Part shown: positions 45,867 through 55,068 of the stretch, piece after piece
Layout: every line of letters starts with the position of its first letter
Position numbering within the stretch: the stretch's first letter is position 1
Origin: an uncultured Burkholderiales bacterium
GTDB taxonomy: Bacteria > Pseudomonadota > Gammaproteobacteria > Burkholderiales > Burkholderiaceae
Reading direction: 5' to 3'
Length of the DNA: 64,000 nt
Assembly (NCBI GenBank): GCA_946480465.1
Contig: CAMLJY010000003.1
Span: 62,001 to 126,000, forward strand
The notes under the pieces: generated by a model
The model's input: only the letters and a program-made list of their open reading frames with translations
Databases searched by the model: none
Told to the model about the DNA's origin: nothing
Made by a program: the position numbers and the translations under genes

Positions 45867-47654
45867 GTGCTGTTGCGCGCGTTGCGTGCCCAGATTCGCG
45901 TGCTGCGCCAGCGCGAGCAGCGCTTTCGCAGCGTGTTCCAGCAACAGTTCCAGTTCATGGTGATCCTGTCGCCGGAGGGGCGCGTGCTGGAGGTGAACGA
46001 GCAGTTCCCCGAACAAGGCGGCGGCGTGCCGCGCGAGGCGGTGGTCGGCCGCCTGTTCTGGGACACGGTGTGGTGGAAGAACCTGCCCGAGGCGCGGGCG
46101 GCGTGGCCCGACCGGCTGCGCGCGGCCGCGGCGGCGAGCGGCCCGCTGCGCAGCGAGGACCAGTTCCACTCCGCCAGCGGCGAGCTGCGCACCGCGCAGG
46201 CGGCCATCACCGCAGTGCGCGACGAACGCGGCCGGCTCGATTTCTTCATCGTGCAGGGCAGCGACGTGACCGAGCAGCGCGCTGCCGAGCTGCAGCGCCG
46301 CAACCTGGAGCAGCAGCTGCGCGAGGCGCAGAAGCTGGAGGCCATCGGCACGCTGGCCGGCGGCATCGCGCACGACTTCAACAACCTGCTGGGCTCCATC
46401 ATGGGCAACGTGGCGCTGGCGCGCGAGGCGCTGGCGCCGGATTCGGCGGCGCGCGCCCCGCTGGACCAGATCCGCCTGGCCGGCAAGCGCGGGCGCAGCC
46501 TGGTGCAGCAGATCCTCGCCTTCAGCCGCCGCCAGCCCACCGACATGGCGGTGCAGCCGCTGCAGCCGCTGGTGCGCGAGACCATGGCGCTGATGCGCTC
46601 GACGCTGCCGTCCGGCGTGGCGCTGGACCTGGTGCTGCCGGAGGCGCCGGTGGTGGTGCGGGCCGACGCCACGCAGTTGCAGCAGGTGCTGGTGAACCTG
46701 TGCACGAACGCCTGGCATGCGCTGGAGGGGCGCGCGGGGCACATCACGATCGGGCTGGACACTCAGCCGGCCGCGGGCGCGTCCGCCGCGGAGGCTCGCG
46801 TCCCTTCCTCGCCGCCCGTTGCTGCCGTGTCGGCTGCGCCAGCCGGTACTGCCCTGGCGGCGCCCTCCGGAGCTGCCCTGCCGGCACCGCCCGGAGCTGC
46901 CGTGCCGGCACCGCCCGGAGCTGCCGTTCCGGCATCCCCCGGAGCTGCCGCGCCGGCAGGCGGCCCGGCGGCCCGCGAGCCGGCGCCCGGCGAACTGCCG
47001 GTCCGTGCCCACCTCTGGGTGCGCGACGACGGCGTGGGCATGAGCGAGGCCACCTTGCAGCGCGTCTTCGAGCCCTTCTTCACGACCAAGCCCGCCGGGG
47101 CGGGCACCGGGCTGGGCCTGTCGGTGGCGCACGGCATCGTCAGCGAGCACGGCGGCAGCATCAGCGTCGACAGCGCGCCGGGGCTGGGCACGACCTTCCA
47201 CGTCTGGTTGCCGCTGTCTGCGTTGCCGGTGGAGCCGGCCGTGCCCGCCGACAGCGGCCTGGTGCCGCTGCAAGGCAGTGGCCAGCACGTGCTCTACATC
47301 GACGACGACGACATCATGATCGCGATGGTGGATGCGCTGCTGCAGCGGGCGGGCTTCCGCGTCACCACCTGCCAGGACGCGGCGCTGGCGCTGCACGACG
47401 TCGGCCAGCGTCCCTTCGACTACGACCTGGTCGTCACCGACTTCAACATGCCGCGGCTGTCCGGCATCGAGGTGGCCTACGCACTGGCCAGCATCCGGCG
47501 CGACCTGCCGGTGGTGATCAGCTCGGGCTACCTGTCCGAGGAACTGCGCAGCGAGGCGCGGCGTGCCGGCGTGCGCGCGTTGCTGCAAAAGGAGAACACG
47601 CTGGAGGAGCTGGGCGCGCTGGTGCGGCGGCTGCTGGCGGACGAGCCGGCCTGA
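45867..47654 (+). CDS. hybrid histidine kinase with PAS and receiver domains
   Basis: About 595 residues from GTG 45867 (GAAGG 6 bases upstream; GTG 45900 also possible). Soluble: a short coiled coil, then a PAS domain (VFQQQFQFMVILSPEGRVLEVNE), HisKA of the GGIAHDFNNLLG type (NtrB-like four-helix dimer), and HATPase with the N-box NLCTNAWHALEG, D-box RDDGVGMS and G-box GTGLGLSV. A C-terminal receiver follows (YIDDDDIMIAM, VVTDFNMPRLSG). Between N-box and D-box there is an unusual ~75-residue Ala/Pro insertion encoded partly by a 24-bp tandem repeat. Confidence 0.9.
   Translation: MLLRALRAQIRVLRQREQRFRSVFQQQFQFMVILSPEGRVLEVNEQFPEQGGGVPREAVVGRLFWDTVWWKNLPEARAAWPDRLRAAAAASGPLRSEDQFHSASGELRTAQAAITAVRDERGRLDFFIVQGSDVTEQRAAELQRRNLEQQLREAQKLEAIGTLAGGIAHDFNNLLGSIMGNVALAREALAPDSAARAPLDQIRLAGKRGRSLVQQILAFSRRQPTDMAVQPLQPLVRETMALMRSTLPSGVALDLVLPEAPVVVRADATQLQQVLVNLCTNAWHALEGRAGHITIGLDTQPAAGASAAEARVPSSPPVAAVSAAPAGTALAAPSGAALPAPPGAAVPAPPGAAVPASPGAAAPAGGPAAREPAPGELPVRAHLWVRDDGVGMSEATLQRVFEPFFTTKPAGAGTGLGLSVAHGIVSEHGGSISVDSAPGLGTTFHVWLPLSALPVEPAVPADSGLVPLQGSGQHVLYIDDDDIMIAMVDALLQRAGFRVTTCQDAALALHDVGQRPFDYDLVVTDFNMPRLSGIEVAYALASIRRDLPVVISSGYLSEELRSEARRAGVRALLQKENTLEELGALVRRLLADEPA
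46845..46964 (+). repeat. 24-bp minisatellite within the kinase ATP-binding domain
   Basis: Five in-frame 24-base units begin at 46845, 46869, 46893, 46917 and 46941, with GGAGCTGCC starting the last four. They encode GTALAAPS, GAALPAPP, GAAVPAPP, GAAVPASP and GAAAPAGG. The middle units are nearly identical, so copy number can change by slippage without breaking the frame. Confidence 0.9.
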
Positions 47655-47760
47655 CGAGGTGCGGCCTGGCGAGGCGGTCTGACGAGGCGCGGCCGGACGA
47701 GACGCCCTGAGGAGGCGTCTGAAGAGGCGTCTGAGGAGGCGGAGGCGGCTCAGGCGCTTG
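47655..47760 (+). repeat. degenerate GAGGCGTCTGA-type repeats between kinase and SDR genes
   Basis: The spacer is made of imperfect short repeats of the type CTGACGAGGCGCGGC and GAGGCGTCTGA(A/G). No gene or clear terminator is visible. Confidence 0.55.
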
Positions 47761-47826
47761 CGGCATCATCGCCGCCTTCTGGCGGCGCGCGGAAGGCGGG
47801 CCGCCACCCCACTTCAAGGATCTGTC

Positions 47827-48519
47827 ATGAGCACCTTCATCGTCACCGGCGCCTTCGGCGCCCTGGGCCAGGTGGTGGCCCGCACGCTGGCCGCGCGCGG
47901 CGACCGCGTCGCCCTGGTGGATGCCGCGCCGGCCGCCCCGGCGGGGCTGGCCGAGTCCTTCGGCGCCGAACACCTGCTGCTGCCCGCCGCCGACCTCAGC
48001 CGACCCGAAGGCGCCGAGGCCGCGGTGGCCCGCGTGCGCGAGCATTTCGGTGGCGTGCACGGCTTGGCCAACGTGGCCGGCGGCTTCCGCTGGGAGACCA
48101 TCGCCGGCGGCGACCCGGCCACCTGGCAGGCGATGTTCTCGATCAACGTGCTGACGGCGCTGCATGCGTGCCGCGCGGTGCTGCCGGCGCTGCAGGCCGC
48201 TGGTGGCGGGCGCATCGTCAACGTGGGCGCCGGCGCGGCCGCGAAGGCGGGGCTGGGCATGGGAGCCTACGCGGCGTCCAAGGCCGGCGTGCTGCGCATG
48301 ACCGAGGCGCTGGCCGAGGAGTGCAAGGACCAGGGCATCACGGTGAACGCGGTGCTGCCCTCGATCATCGACACGCCGGCCAACCGGCGTGACATGCCGG
48401 ACGCCGACTTCACGCGCTGGGTCACGGCCGGGGCGCTGGCGGACGTTGTGGCCTTCCTGCTGTCCGACGGGGCGCGCGCCATCACGGGCGCGGGCATTCC
48501 GGTGTCGGGCCGCGTGTAG
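47827..48519 (+). CDS. short-chain dehydrogenase/reductase
   Basis: A 230-residue Rossmann-fold oxidoreductase. TGAFGALG (nucleotide loop), NVAGG (structural Asn) and YAASK (catalytic Tyr-Lys) are present. The position about 13 residues before the Tyr, normally the catalytic Ser, is Ala (VGAGAAAKAGLGMGAY), as in dihydropteridine-reductase-like SDRs. AAGGA lies before ATG 47827. Substrate unknown; single gene. Confidence 0.9.
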   Translation: MSTFIVTGAFGALGQVVARTLAARGDRVALVDAAPAAPAGLAESFGAEHLLLPAADLSRPEGAEAAVARVREHFGGVHGLANVAGGFRWETIAGGDPATWQAMFSINVLTALHACRAVLPALQAAGGGRIVNVGAGAAAKAGLGMGAYAASKAGVLRMTEALAEECKDQGITVNAVLPSIIDTPANRRDMPDADFTRWVTAGALADVVAFLLSDGARAITGAGIPVSGRV

Positions 48520-48699
48520 GCCCGGCTTCAGCGTGCACGCCGCGGCCGCGGCGGCGATGCCCCGCGGCGCGGCACGGCGCCGCGCGTTGCAGCAGTTTCG
48601 ATGGTTTCTTTGGTCATGTCGGCGCCGCGGAGGGCTCGCGCCGCGGCCTCCGCGGCGCTATCGTGCGGCCCTCGTTTCATCCCTCACGAAGGACTGGTC

Positions 48700-49308
48700 A
48701 TGTTCAAGAAACTCGCCTCCGAAGCCCTCGGCCTGAGCGACATCGGCGTCATCGTGCCGCCGAGCGATTTCAACAAGGTCGATGCCGACGATTACCTCTT
48801 CAACGAGGACGGCGAGAAGATCTTCTTCCTCATCAAGTCCAAGAAGGACGAGTACTGCTTCACCAACCTCGGCCTGATCCACGTCGACGGCGACTCGGCC
48901 GTCTCGTCCAAGCGCAGCATCAAGCGCTACGACTACGCGTCCTCGCACATCAGCCACGTCACCATCGAGACCGCCGGCACCATCGACATGGACGTGGAGC
49001 TGAAGTTCGTCATCGGCGACACCGGCTTCAGCATCGACGTGCGCAAGAACTTCATCGAGCAGCTGAAGGACATCTACAAGGCGCTGATCACGATCGGCAA
49101 GATGCAGGCGCGCGACGAACTGGCGCGCACCCATGCGCTGCAGTGCCTGGACGTGCTGGGCTCGATGTACAAAGTCGGCTCGATCCAGGGCGACGAGCAG
49201 ATCACGCAGAACTACAACGCGCTGGTCAATGCGGTGAACAGCACCGTGCTCGACCGTTTCCATCGCCGCGACTTCAGCCCGGTGTTCGAGCGCTACATCC
49301 ACAACTGA
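48700..49308 (+). CDS. bacterial PH-domain protein (YvbH-like)
   Basis: A 202-residue cytosolic protein. GAAGGA precedes ATG 48700. Residues 1-130 form a bacterial pleckstrin-homology-like domain (KKDEYCFTNLGLIHVDGDSA, KRYDYASSHISHVTIETAGT, LKFVIGDTGFSIDVRKNF). The C-terminal third is the helical YvbH-like oligomerisation region. Family function is unknown; it is thought to form oligomeric rings. No operon partner. Confidence 0.85.
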   Translation: MFKKLASEALGLSDIGVIVPPSDFNKVDADDYLFNEDGEKIFFLIKSKKDEYCFTNLGLIHVDGDSAVSSKRSIKRYDYASSHISHVTIETAGTIDMDVELKFVIGDTGFSIDVRKNFIEQLKDIYKALITIGKMQARDELARTHALQCLDVLGSMYKVGSIQGDEQITQNYNALVNAVNSTVLDRFHRRDFSPVFERYIHN

Positions 49309-49404
49309 GCGGCGCGCTGATGAAGCAGGGTCCGGCCCGCACCGCGGCCGCTCCTTTTCGGGGTTGGCGATCCCGATCGGACGCTGGCTGAGGAACGCCG
49401 CTCC

Positions 49405-50385
49405 ATGCGCATCTGCATTGCCGGCGCCGGGGCCATCGGCGGCCTGATCGGCGCGCGGCTGGCGGCCACCGGCATGCACGTGACCAGCGCGCTGGCACGC
49501 GGCCCCACGCTGGCCGCGCTGCGCCGCCACGGCTGGCGCCTGCGCGAGGGCGGTGAACTGCAGCGCGCCGCGGTGGTGCCCAGCGACGATGCCCGCGTGC
49601 TCGGCGTGCAGGACCTGGTGGTGATCGCGGTGAAGGCGCCGGCGCTGCCCGCGCTGGCGCCGCAGCTGGCACCGCTGATCGGCGAGCACACCATCGTGCT
49701 GCCGGCGATGAACGGCGTGCCCTGGTGGTTCGGCCCCGCGACCCCGGCCTTGGCCGGCGCGCCGCTGGCCAGCGTCGATCCCGGCGGCGCCATCGCCCGC
49801 GCCATCCCGCTGCACCACGTGGTGGGCTGCGTGGTGCACGCCAGCGCGCTGACGGCGGAGCCGGGACTCACCGTTCACAAGATGGGCAACGGCCTCTTGA
49901 TCGGTGAGCCGGCCGGGGGCTTGAGCAAGCGCGTCGAGCACCTGCGCCTGCTGCTGGAGATGGCCGGCTTCGAGACCACCGCCTCGCCCGACATCCGCCG
50001 CGGCGCCTGGTACAAGCTGTGGGGCAACCTGGTGATGAACCCGGTCTCGGCACTCACCGGCGCCACCGCCGACCGCATCCTGGACGACGCGCTGGTGCGT
50101 GGCTTCTGCAATGCCGCGATGGCCGAGGCCGCCGCCATCGGCGCGCTGATCGGCTGCGGCATCGAGCAAACCCCCGAAGACCGCAATGCGCTGACGCGCA
50201 GGCTGGGCGCCTTCAAGACCTCGATGCTGCAGGACGCCGAGGCCAGGCGGCCGCTGGAGCTGGACGCGATCGTCGGCGCCGTCGCCGAGATCGGCGACCG
50301 CCTGCGGGTGCCGACGCCGAACATCGACGCGCTGCTGGGGCTGGCGCGGCTCTTCGCGCGCGAGCGCGGGCTGTATCCCGGTTGA
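49405..50385 (+). CDS. 2-dehydropantoate 2-reductase family protein (PanE/ApbA)
   Basis: A 326-residue NADPH-dependent reductase fold. GAGAIGG (nucleotide loop), VIAVKAP, PAMNGVPWWF, and the conserved Lys in RRGAWYKLWGNLVMNPVSALTGA. Residues match the PanE/ApbA family, but many paralogues reduce other 2-oxo acids, so the pantothenate assignment is not certain. The following 50386-50508 spacer has repeated GTGTCCCGGG-type inverted repeats. Confidence 0.88.
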   Translation: MRICIAGAGAIGGLIGARLAATGMHVTSALARGPTLAALRRHGWRLREGGELQRAAVVPSDDARVLGVQDLVVIAVKAPALPALAPQLAPLIGEHTIVLPAMNGVPWWFGPATPALAGAPLASVDPGGAIARAIPLHHVVGCVVHASALTAEPGLTVHKMGNGLLIGEPAGGLSKRVEHLRLLLEMAGFETTASPDIRRGAWYKLWGNLVMNPVSALTGATADRILDDALVRGFCNAAMAEAAAIGALIGCGIEQTPEDRNALTRRLGAFKTSMLQDAEARRPLELDAIVGAVAEIGDRLRVPTPNIDALLGLARLFARERGLYPG

Positions 50386-50508
50386 CCGGACGCGGCCGGG
50401 TGTGACCGGGGCGGGACCCGGGCGTGTCCCGGGGGTGTCCCGGGCGCGGGCGCGAGCGGCGGACCGTCTGGCACCATCGCGCCTTCCGCATTTCATGCCA
50501 CCGCCGCC

Positions 50509-52467
50509 ATGCCGAAGGACTTTGCCGCGATGGAGGACAGCAATGCTTCCTCCAACCCCAGCATCCATCAGCTGTCCGACCCCGCGCGGCGCACCGTGCT
50601 GCAGGGCAGCCTGGGCGCGACGCTGGCAGGGCTGCTGGGGCCTCTGGCGGCCTGCGCCAGCGATCCGCGGCCAGCGGCCGCCGGCGCATCGCCCGGTGTC
50701 GCGGCCACGCCGCCGCTGCTCGGCTTCAAGAGCGTGCCGGTCTCGCAAGCCGATGCGGTGACGGTGCCCGAGGGCTACAGCGCCCAGGTGCTGCTGCCCT
50801 GGGGCGAGCCGGTGGGCATCGCCGGGCAGATGCCCGCCTTCCGCGACGATGCTTCCAACAGCGGCGCCGAGCAGGAGCTGCAGATGGGCATGCATCACGA
50901 CGGCCTGCACTACTTTCCGCTCGATGGCTCGCGGCGCGGGCTGCTGGTGATGAATCACGAGTACGTGGACTACGGCCTGCTGTACCCCGACGCCACCAGG
51001 ACCTGGAACGCCGACAAGGTGCGCAAGGCGCAGGCGGCGCACGGCGTGTCGGTGAGCGAGATCGAGTTCGTGGCGACCCCGGGCGTCGGCACAGGCGCGC
51101 CGGACGGCCAGTGGCGGCCCGTGCGCCCGTCGCGCTACGCCCGCCGCATCACTGCCGCCACGCCGATGGCGGTGCAGGGCCCGGCGGCCGGCCACGCGCT
51201 GATGAAGACGGCGGCCGATCCCGCCGGCCGCCGCGTGCTGGGCACGATGAACAACTGCGCCAGCGGCATCACGCCCTGGGGCACCTACCTGACCGGCGAG
51301 GAGAACTGGGCCTACTACTTCGCGTTGTCGCAGGCGCCGGACGCTCACCATGCGCGTTGGGGGCTGCGGCCGGGGCGCGGCGCGCGCTGGCATGAGCACG
51401 ACGAGCGATTCGACGCGACGAAGCACCCGAACGAGCCGAACCGTTTCGGCTGGATCGTCGAGATCGATCCCTTCGACCCCGAATCGGTGCCGGTCAAGCG
51501 CACCGCGATGGGCCGCGCCGCGCACGAGGGCGCGACCGTGGCGCTCACGCGCGGCCAGCGCGCCGTGGTCTATTCCGGCGAGGACGCGCGCTTCGAGTAC
51601 ATCTACAAGTTCGTCAGCCGCGACGCGGTCAGGCCCGGCGGCGCCCGGGCCAATGCCACGCTGCTGGACCACGGCACGTTGTACGTCGCGCGCTTCGACG
51701 CCGACGGCCGCGGCCGCTGGCTGCCGCTGCTGCACGGCGAGGGGCCGCTGACCGCGGCCAAGGGCTTCGCCGACCAGGGCGAGGTGCTGATCAAGACCCG
51801 CCAGGCCGCGGATGCGCTGGGCGCGACCAAGATGGACCGGCCCGAGTGGGTGGCGCTGGACCAGCGCACCGGCGAGGTCTACTGCGCGCTGACCAACAAC
51901 CGCGACCGCGGCGGCGATGGCTTTCCCGCGCCGGACGCGGCAAACCCGCGCGCCAACAACAGCATGGGCCACATCATCCGCTGGCGCGAGGACGGGGACT
52001 TCGATGCCGCGTCTTTCACGTGGCAGCATTTCGTGCTGGCCGGCGACCCCGCCAACGAGCGGGCAGACGCCCGCGGCAACGTCAAGGGCGATGCCTTCGC
52101 CTGCCCGGACGGCCTGTGGATCGACGGCCGCGGCGTGCTGTGGATCGACACCGACATGTCGCCCTCGCAGATGCACCGCGGCGAGGCGCTGCGCCTGGGC
52201 AACAACGCCTTGCTGGCCGCGGACCCGAGGACCGGCGAGGTGCGGCGCTTCCTGACCGGGCCGGTCGGCTGCGAGCTGACGGGCGGCACCGCGACACCGG
52301 ACGGGCGCACGATGTTCGTCAACATCCAGCACCCGGGCGAGACGCCGGGGGAGATCAGCGATCCCGGGAACCCGGCGCGCTTCTCCAGCTGGCCGGGTGG
52401 CGGGTCGCGCCCGCGCTCGGCCACGGTGGTGATCCGGCGGCGCGACGGCGGCATCGTCGGGACCTGA
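50509..52467 (+). CDS. phoX: PhoX-family alkaline phosphatase, Tat-exported lipoprotein-like
   Basis: A 652-residue Ca2+/Fe-dependent phosphatase of the PhoX (DUF839) family, acting on phosphomonoesters in the periplasm or at the cell surface. The N-terminus carries a Tat-type signal (PARRTVLQGSLGATLAGLLG) followed by a possible lipobox LAAC. Core segments are MHHDGLHYFPLD, GLLVMNHEYVDYGLLY, MNNCASGITPWGTYLTGEENW, RFGWIVEIDPFDP and FACPDGLWIDGRGVLWIDTD. The start may be ATG 50530. First member of the phosphorus-related block running to 63332. Confidence 0.92.
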   Translation: MPKDFAAMEDSNASSNPSIHQLSDPARRTVLQGSLGATLAGLLGPLAACASDPRPAAAGASPGVAATPPLLGFKSVPVSQADAVTVPEGYSAQVLLPWGEPVGIAGQMPAFRDDASNSGAEQELQMGMHHDGLHYFPLDGSRRGLLVMNHEYVDYGLLYPDATRTWNADKVRKAQAAHGVSVSEIEFVATPGVGTGAPDGQWRPVRPSRYARRITAATPMAVQGPAAGHALMKTAADPAGRRVLGTMNNCASGITPWGTYLTGEENWAYYFALSQAPDAHHARWGLRPGRGARWHEHDERFDATKHPNEPNRFGWIVEIDPFDPESVPVKRTAMGRAAHEGATVALTRGQRAVVYSGEDARFEYIYKFVSRDAVRPGGARANATLLDHGTLYVARFDADGRGRWLPLLHGEGPLTAAKGFADQGEVLIKTRQAADALGATKMDRPEWVALDQRTGEVYCALTNNRDRGGDGFPAPDAANPRANNSMGHIIRWREDGDFDAASFTWQHFVLAGDPANERADARGNVKGDAFACPDGLWIDGRGVLWIDTDMSPSQMHRGEALRLGNNALLAADPRTGEVRRFLTGPVGCELTGGTATPDGRTMFVNIQHPGETPGEISDPGNPARFSSWPGGGSRPRSATVVIRRRDGGIVGT

Positions 52468-52519
52468 CGCCGCGGCCGGCGCTGCGCCGGCCTGGGCCGG
52501 CCTGGGCCGATGGAAGGCC

Positions 52520-52915
52520 TCAGCAGCGCTGGGACAGGCGGGCGATCAGCCGCTCCAGCGCCAGCATGTGGGCCAGCGTGAGTTCACCCGTGCCCCGCCA
52601 GACGGCACCGCCCAGGTGATGCGACACGGGCCCCGCCACCGCGCCGAGCAGCTGTTCGCCGGCGCTTCCGGGCGTCGTCAGCAGGTAGGCCTGCGGGCCG
52701 TGCTCCGCGATCCAGAGCCGGTGCAGCGCGCGCATCGTCGCCGCATCCGGGCTGTCGGCGCCCAGCAGGATGGCCCGGGTGCGCGCGGGCGGCGGCCACC
52801 AGGGACTGCGCGCGAGCTGCGCCTCGCTGGCCAGTACCAGGCGGTCGCCCGGCACGAGCGCGGCGCGCAGCGGCTGTGCGAGCCTGCCGCTGCGATCGAC
52901 CAGCACCACGTCCAT
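52520..52915 (-). CDS. hypothetical protein
   Basis: A 131-residue frame on the minus strand that could be a gene (VVLVDRSGRLAQPLRAALVP, LLGADSPDAATMRALHRLWIAEHGPQ). The composition looks protein-like, but the start signal is weak and no family is recognised. The name-like pattern D-R-S-G...LLGADSPDAATM suggests a small receiver-like or P-loop-free alpha/beta domain. Convergent with phoX. Confidence 0.45.
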   Translation of the reverse strand: MDVVLVDRSGRLAQPLRAALVPGDRLVLASEAQLARSPWWPPPARTRAILLGADSPDAATMRALHRLWIAEHGPQAYLLTTPGSAGEQLLGAVAGPVSHHLGGAVWRGTGELTLAHMLALERLIARLSQRC

Positions 52916-53151
52916 GCTGCGCATCGTGGCCGCCGCACGGGTCCGCGTGAAGGGTGGAAGCGCGGGCTGCGGACGAAAGAGTCTTGAAAGGAGAGGGCGG
53001 CGCGGCGGTCACGCGTCGATTTGGAACTAGCGGATCCCGGCGCCCAGCGCACCGGCGGGCGTGGGCTGGCCCCAGTGGGGCGGCACTGCGCGCAGGGTGC
53101 GGCTCGGCGTCGAGTGGCCGGTCCCCGTCCCGCTTGCGCGGGCCGCAGGGG

Positions 53152-53997
53152 TCACGGCCGGCCGGCCAGGCGGCGCCGCCGCGGCAGCACGCGCGCCGCG
53201 CGGCGCACCGCCTGGGCGGCGCGGGCGTTGGCCACCGCCAGCACCAGCAGGTCGATGACCGCCAGCTGCGCCAGCTGCGCGGTGCCGGGGGTCAGCGCAT
53301 CGCCGCTGTCGGGCACGTCGGCGGCGAGCGCCACGTCGGCCAGGCCGGCCAGCGGCGACAGGCTGGTCGTGATCGCCAGCACGCCGGCACCGCGGCCGCG
53401 CACGCCGGCCACCAGTTCGGCCAGGCCCGGCGCCATCCCGCTGTGGGACAGCAGCACCAGCACGTCGCCGCGCTGCAGCTGGCTGGCGGCCAGGGCCTGC
53501 AGCGGGGCATCGGCGGCGGACGACACGAGCATCTGCAGGCGCAGGAAGCGGCGGCGCGCATCCTCGGCCACGGGGGTGGCGTTGCCGTAGCCGAAGAACA
53601 TCACCTGGCGCGCCCCGTCCAGCATCGCCACGGCGTCGGCAAGCGCGCCGCGGTCGAGCCGGTCGCGCACCTGGCTCAAGGCGGCGATCGAGAAATCGAA
53701 CAGGCTGCGGCACAGCGTGTCCAGGTCGGCACTGGCGGCGAGGGTGGCCAGCGTGACGGGCGGCCCGTCGGGCCGGCTGCCGATCTCCTGCGCCAGCTGC
53801 AGCCGGAAATCGTCGAAGCCGCTGCAGCCGAGCGAGCGGGCAAAGCGCACCAGCGTGGGCTGGCTGACGCCGATCTGCCGCGCCAGCGTGCGCGTGTCCT
53901 CGTGCAGCGCCTGCTGCGGGTGCGCGAGGATCCATTCGCCGACTTGCCGTTCGGCGGTGGAGAGCTGCGCCAGCTGCGCCTGGGTGCGGGTGAGCAC
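53152..53997 (-). CDS. MurR/RpiR family transcriptional regulator
   Basis: A 281-residue regulator. The N-terminal HTH_6 domain contains LARQIGVSQPTLVRFARSLG (residues ~37-56). The C-terminal SIS domain (VMFFGYGNATPVAEDARRRFLRL, VLVLLSHSGMAPGLAELV) is the fold that binds phosphosugars. GTG start at 53997. It lies just downstream of, and in the same direction as, the porin-cupin-PhnD operon, 84 bases after it, and is a candidate to control the dyad at 56662. Confidence 0.92.
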   Translation of the reverse strand: MLTRTQAQLAQLSTAERQVGEWILAHPQQALHEDTRTLARQIGVSQPTLVRFARSLGCSGFDDFRLQLAQEIGSRPDGPPVTLATLAASADLDTLCRSLFDFSIAALSQVRDRLDRGALADAVAMLDGARQVMFFGYGNATPVAEDARRRFLRLQMLVSSAADAPLQALAASQLQRGDVLVLLSHSGMAPGLAELVAGVRGRGAGVLAITTSLSPLAGLADVALAADVPDSGDALTPGTAQLAQLAVIDLLVLAVANARAAQAVRRAARVLPRRRRLAGRP

Positions 53998-54081
53998 CGG
54001 GCGATTCTAGAGTCGTTGATTCACGCCGCGGGCACAACGTGTTTCAGCGCCCTGGCCACGCATGGCCGCGTGCAATGCGCG

Positions 54082-55068
54082 TCAGCGCAGGCTGGGCTCC
54101 TGCTTCAGCCGCAGTTCCAGGCGCGAGGCGCGCTGGCTGATCTGCGCGATGCGCTCCAGCTTCTGCGCCGGCGTCAGGGCGCTGCTGTTGTTGACGTGCT
54201 GCCAGGCGGCGAACATCTCGATGTCGGCCACCGCGACGAGCTGCCGGTTGCGCGACTTCCGGAAGCCCGCGAGGTCGTTGACGCCGCGCAGGATCGCGCG
54301 CTCGGCCGCGCCGTGCTGCCCGAAACCGACCACGGCCTCCTGGATGCGCTGGCGCAGCGGCGCCGGCAGCGCCAGCCGCCACACCAGCGGCGAGTGCGGG
54401 ATGTCGGGCGAGGCCCAGATCACGCGCAGCTGATTGGCCAGCGCGGGCTGCTCGGCCGCGAAGAGTTCCAGCTCGATGTTGTTGGCGGTCGCGACGTCGA
54501 CCTCGCGCCGCGCCGCCATCGTCAGGTTGGCCCGGTGGCTGCCGTGGCGCACTTCGCGGTACAGCGTCTTCGGGTCGTTGATGCCGCGCTTGACGAAGGC
54601 GTAGTACAGCGGCACCAGGTGGCCCGATGTGCTCTTGGCGTCGCCGTCGGCGAACACCAGGCGGCGCTCCGCCTGCTGCGCCTGCTCCAGCGTCCGCAGC
54701 GGGCTGTCCTTGTGGGTGACGAGGATGGACTGGTAGCCGGTGCGGCCGTCGGCCGAGACCATCTGCGCGAAGACTTCGCCGGTGCCGCTCTCGACGATGT
54801 CCAGCGCCGGCGCGTTGCCGACCCAGGCCAGGTCGACCCGGCCCTGGCGAAAGGCGTCGACCAGTTCGGCGGCGTTGCTGGCGGTCCAGGCGCGGATGCC
54901 GCGGCCGACGTGGCGTGACAGCCCCTGCAGGAAGGGGTTCCAGGCCACCAGCACTTTCTCCGGGTCGCGCGGGGTGATCAGGCCGAAGACCAGCGGCTCC
55001 TCGGCTCCCCGCGCCAGCGGCGCGCACCAGGTGGACGCCGCGCCAACCAGCACGCCGCGGCGGTTCAT
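54082..55068 (-). CDS. phosphonate/phosphite-type substrate-binding protein (PhnD family)
   Basis: A 328-residue periplasmic receptor with a short signal sequence (MNRRGVLVGAAST... to about residue 22). The PhnD-type pattern includes FGLITPRDPEKVLVAWNPFLQGL, the RVDLAWVGNAPALDIV helix, the STSGHLVPLYY anion-binding loop and a second lobe with REVDVATANNIELEL. Ligands of the family are phosphonates, phosphite or similar oxyanions; here the ligand is unknown. No cognate phnC/phnE lies beside it. It overlaps the cupin gene by ATGA. Confidence 0.88.
   Translation of the reverse strand: MNRRGVLVGAASTWCAPLARGAEEPLVFGLITPRDPEKVLVAWNPFLQGLSRHVGRGIRAWTASNAAELVDAFRQGRVDLAWVGNAPALDIVESGTGEVFAQMVSADGRTGYQSILVTHKDSPLRTLEQAQQAERRLVFADGDAKSTSGHLVPLYYAFVKRGINDPKTLYREVRHGSHRANLTMAARREVDVATANNIELELFAAEQPALANQLRVIWASPDIPHSPLVWRLALPAPLRQRIQEAVVGFGQHGAAERAILRGVNDLAGFRKSRNRQLVAVADIEMFAAWQHVNNSSALTPAQKLERIAQISQRASRLELRLKQEPSLR

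Noticed and set aside
46845..46964. CRISPR-like array
   Set aside because: The repeats are 24 bp with no spacers and are in frame within a kinase gene; it is a coding minisatellite.
52954..54918. A 654-codon + strand frame across the RpiR and PhnD genes
   Set aside because: It is antisense to two clear minus-strand genes and has the Gln/Arg/His/Ala-rich composition of a shadow frame.
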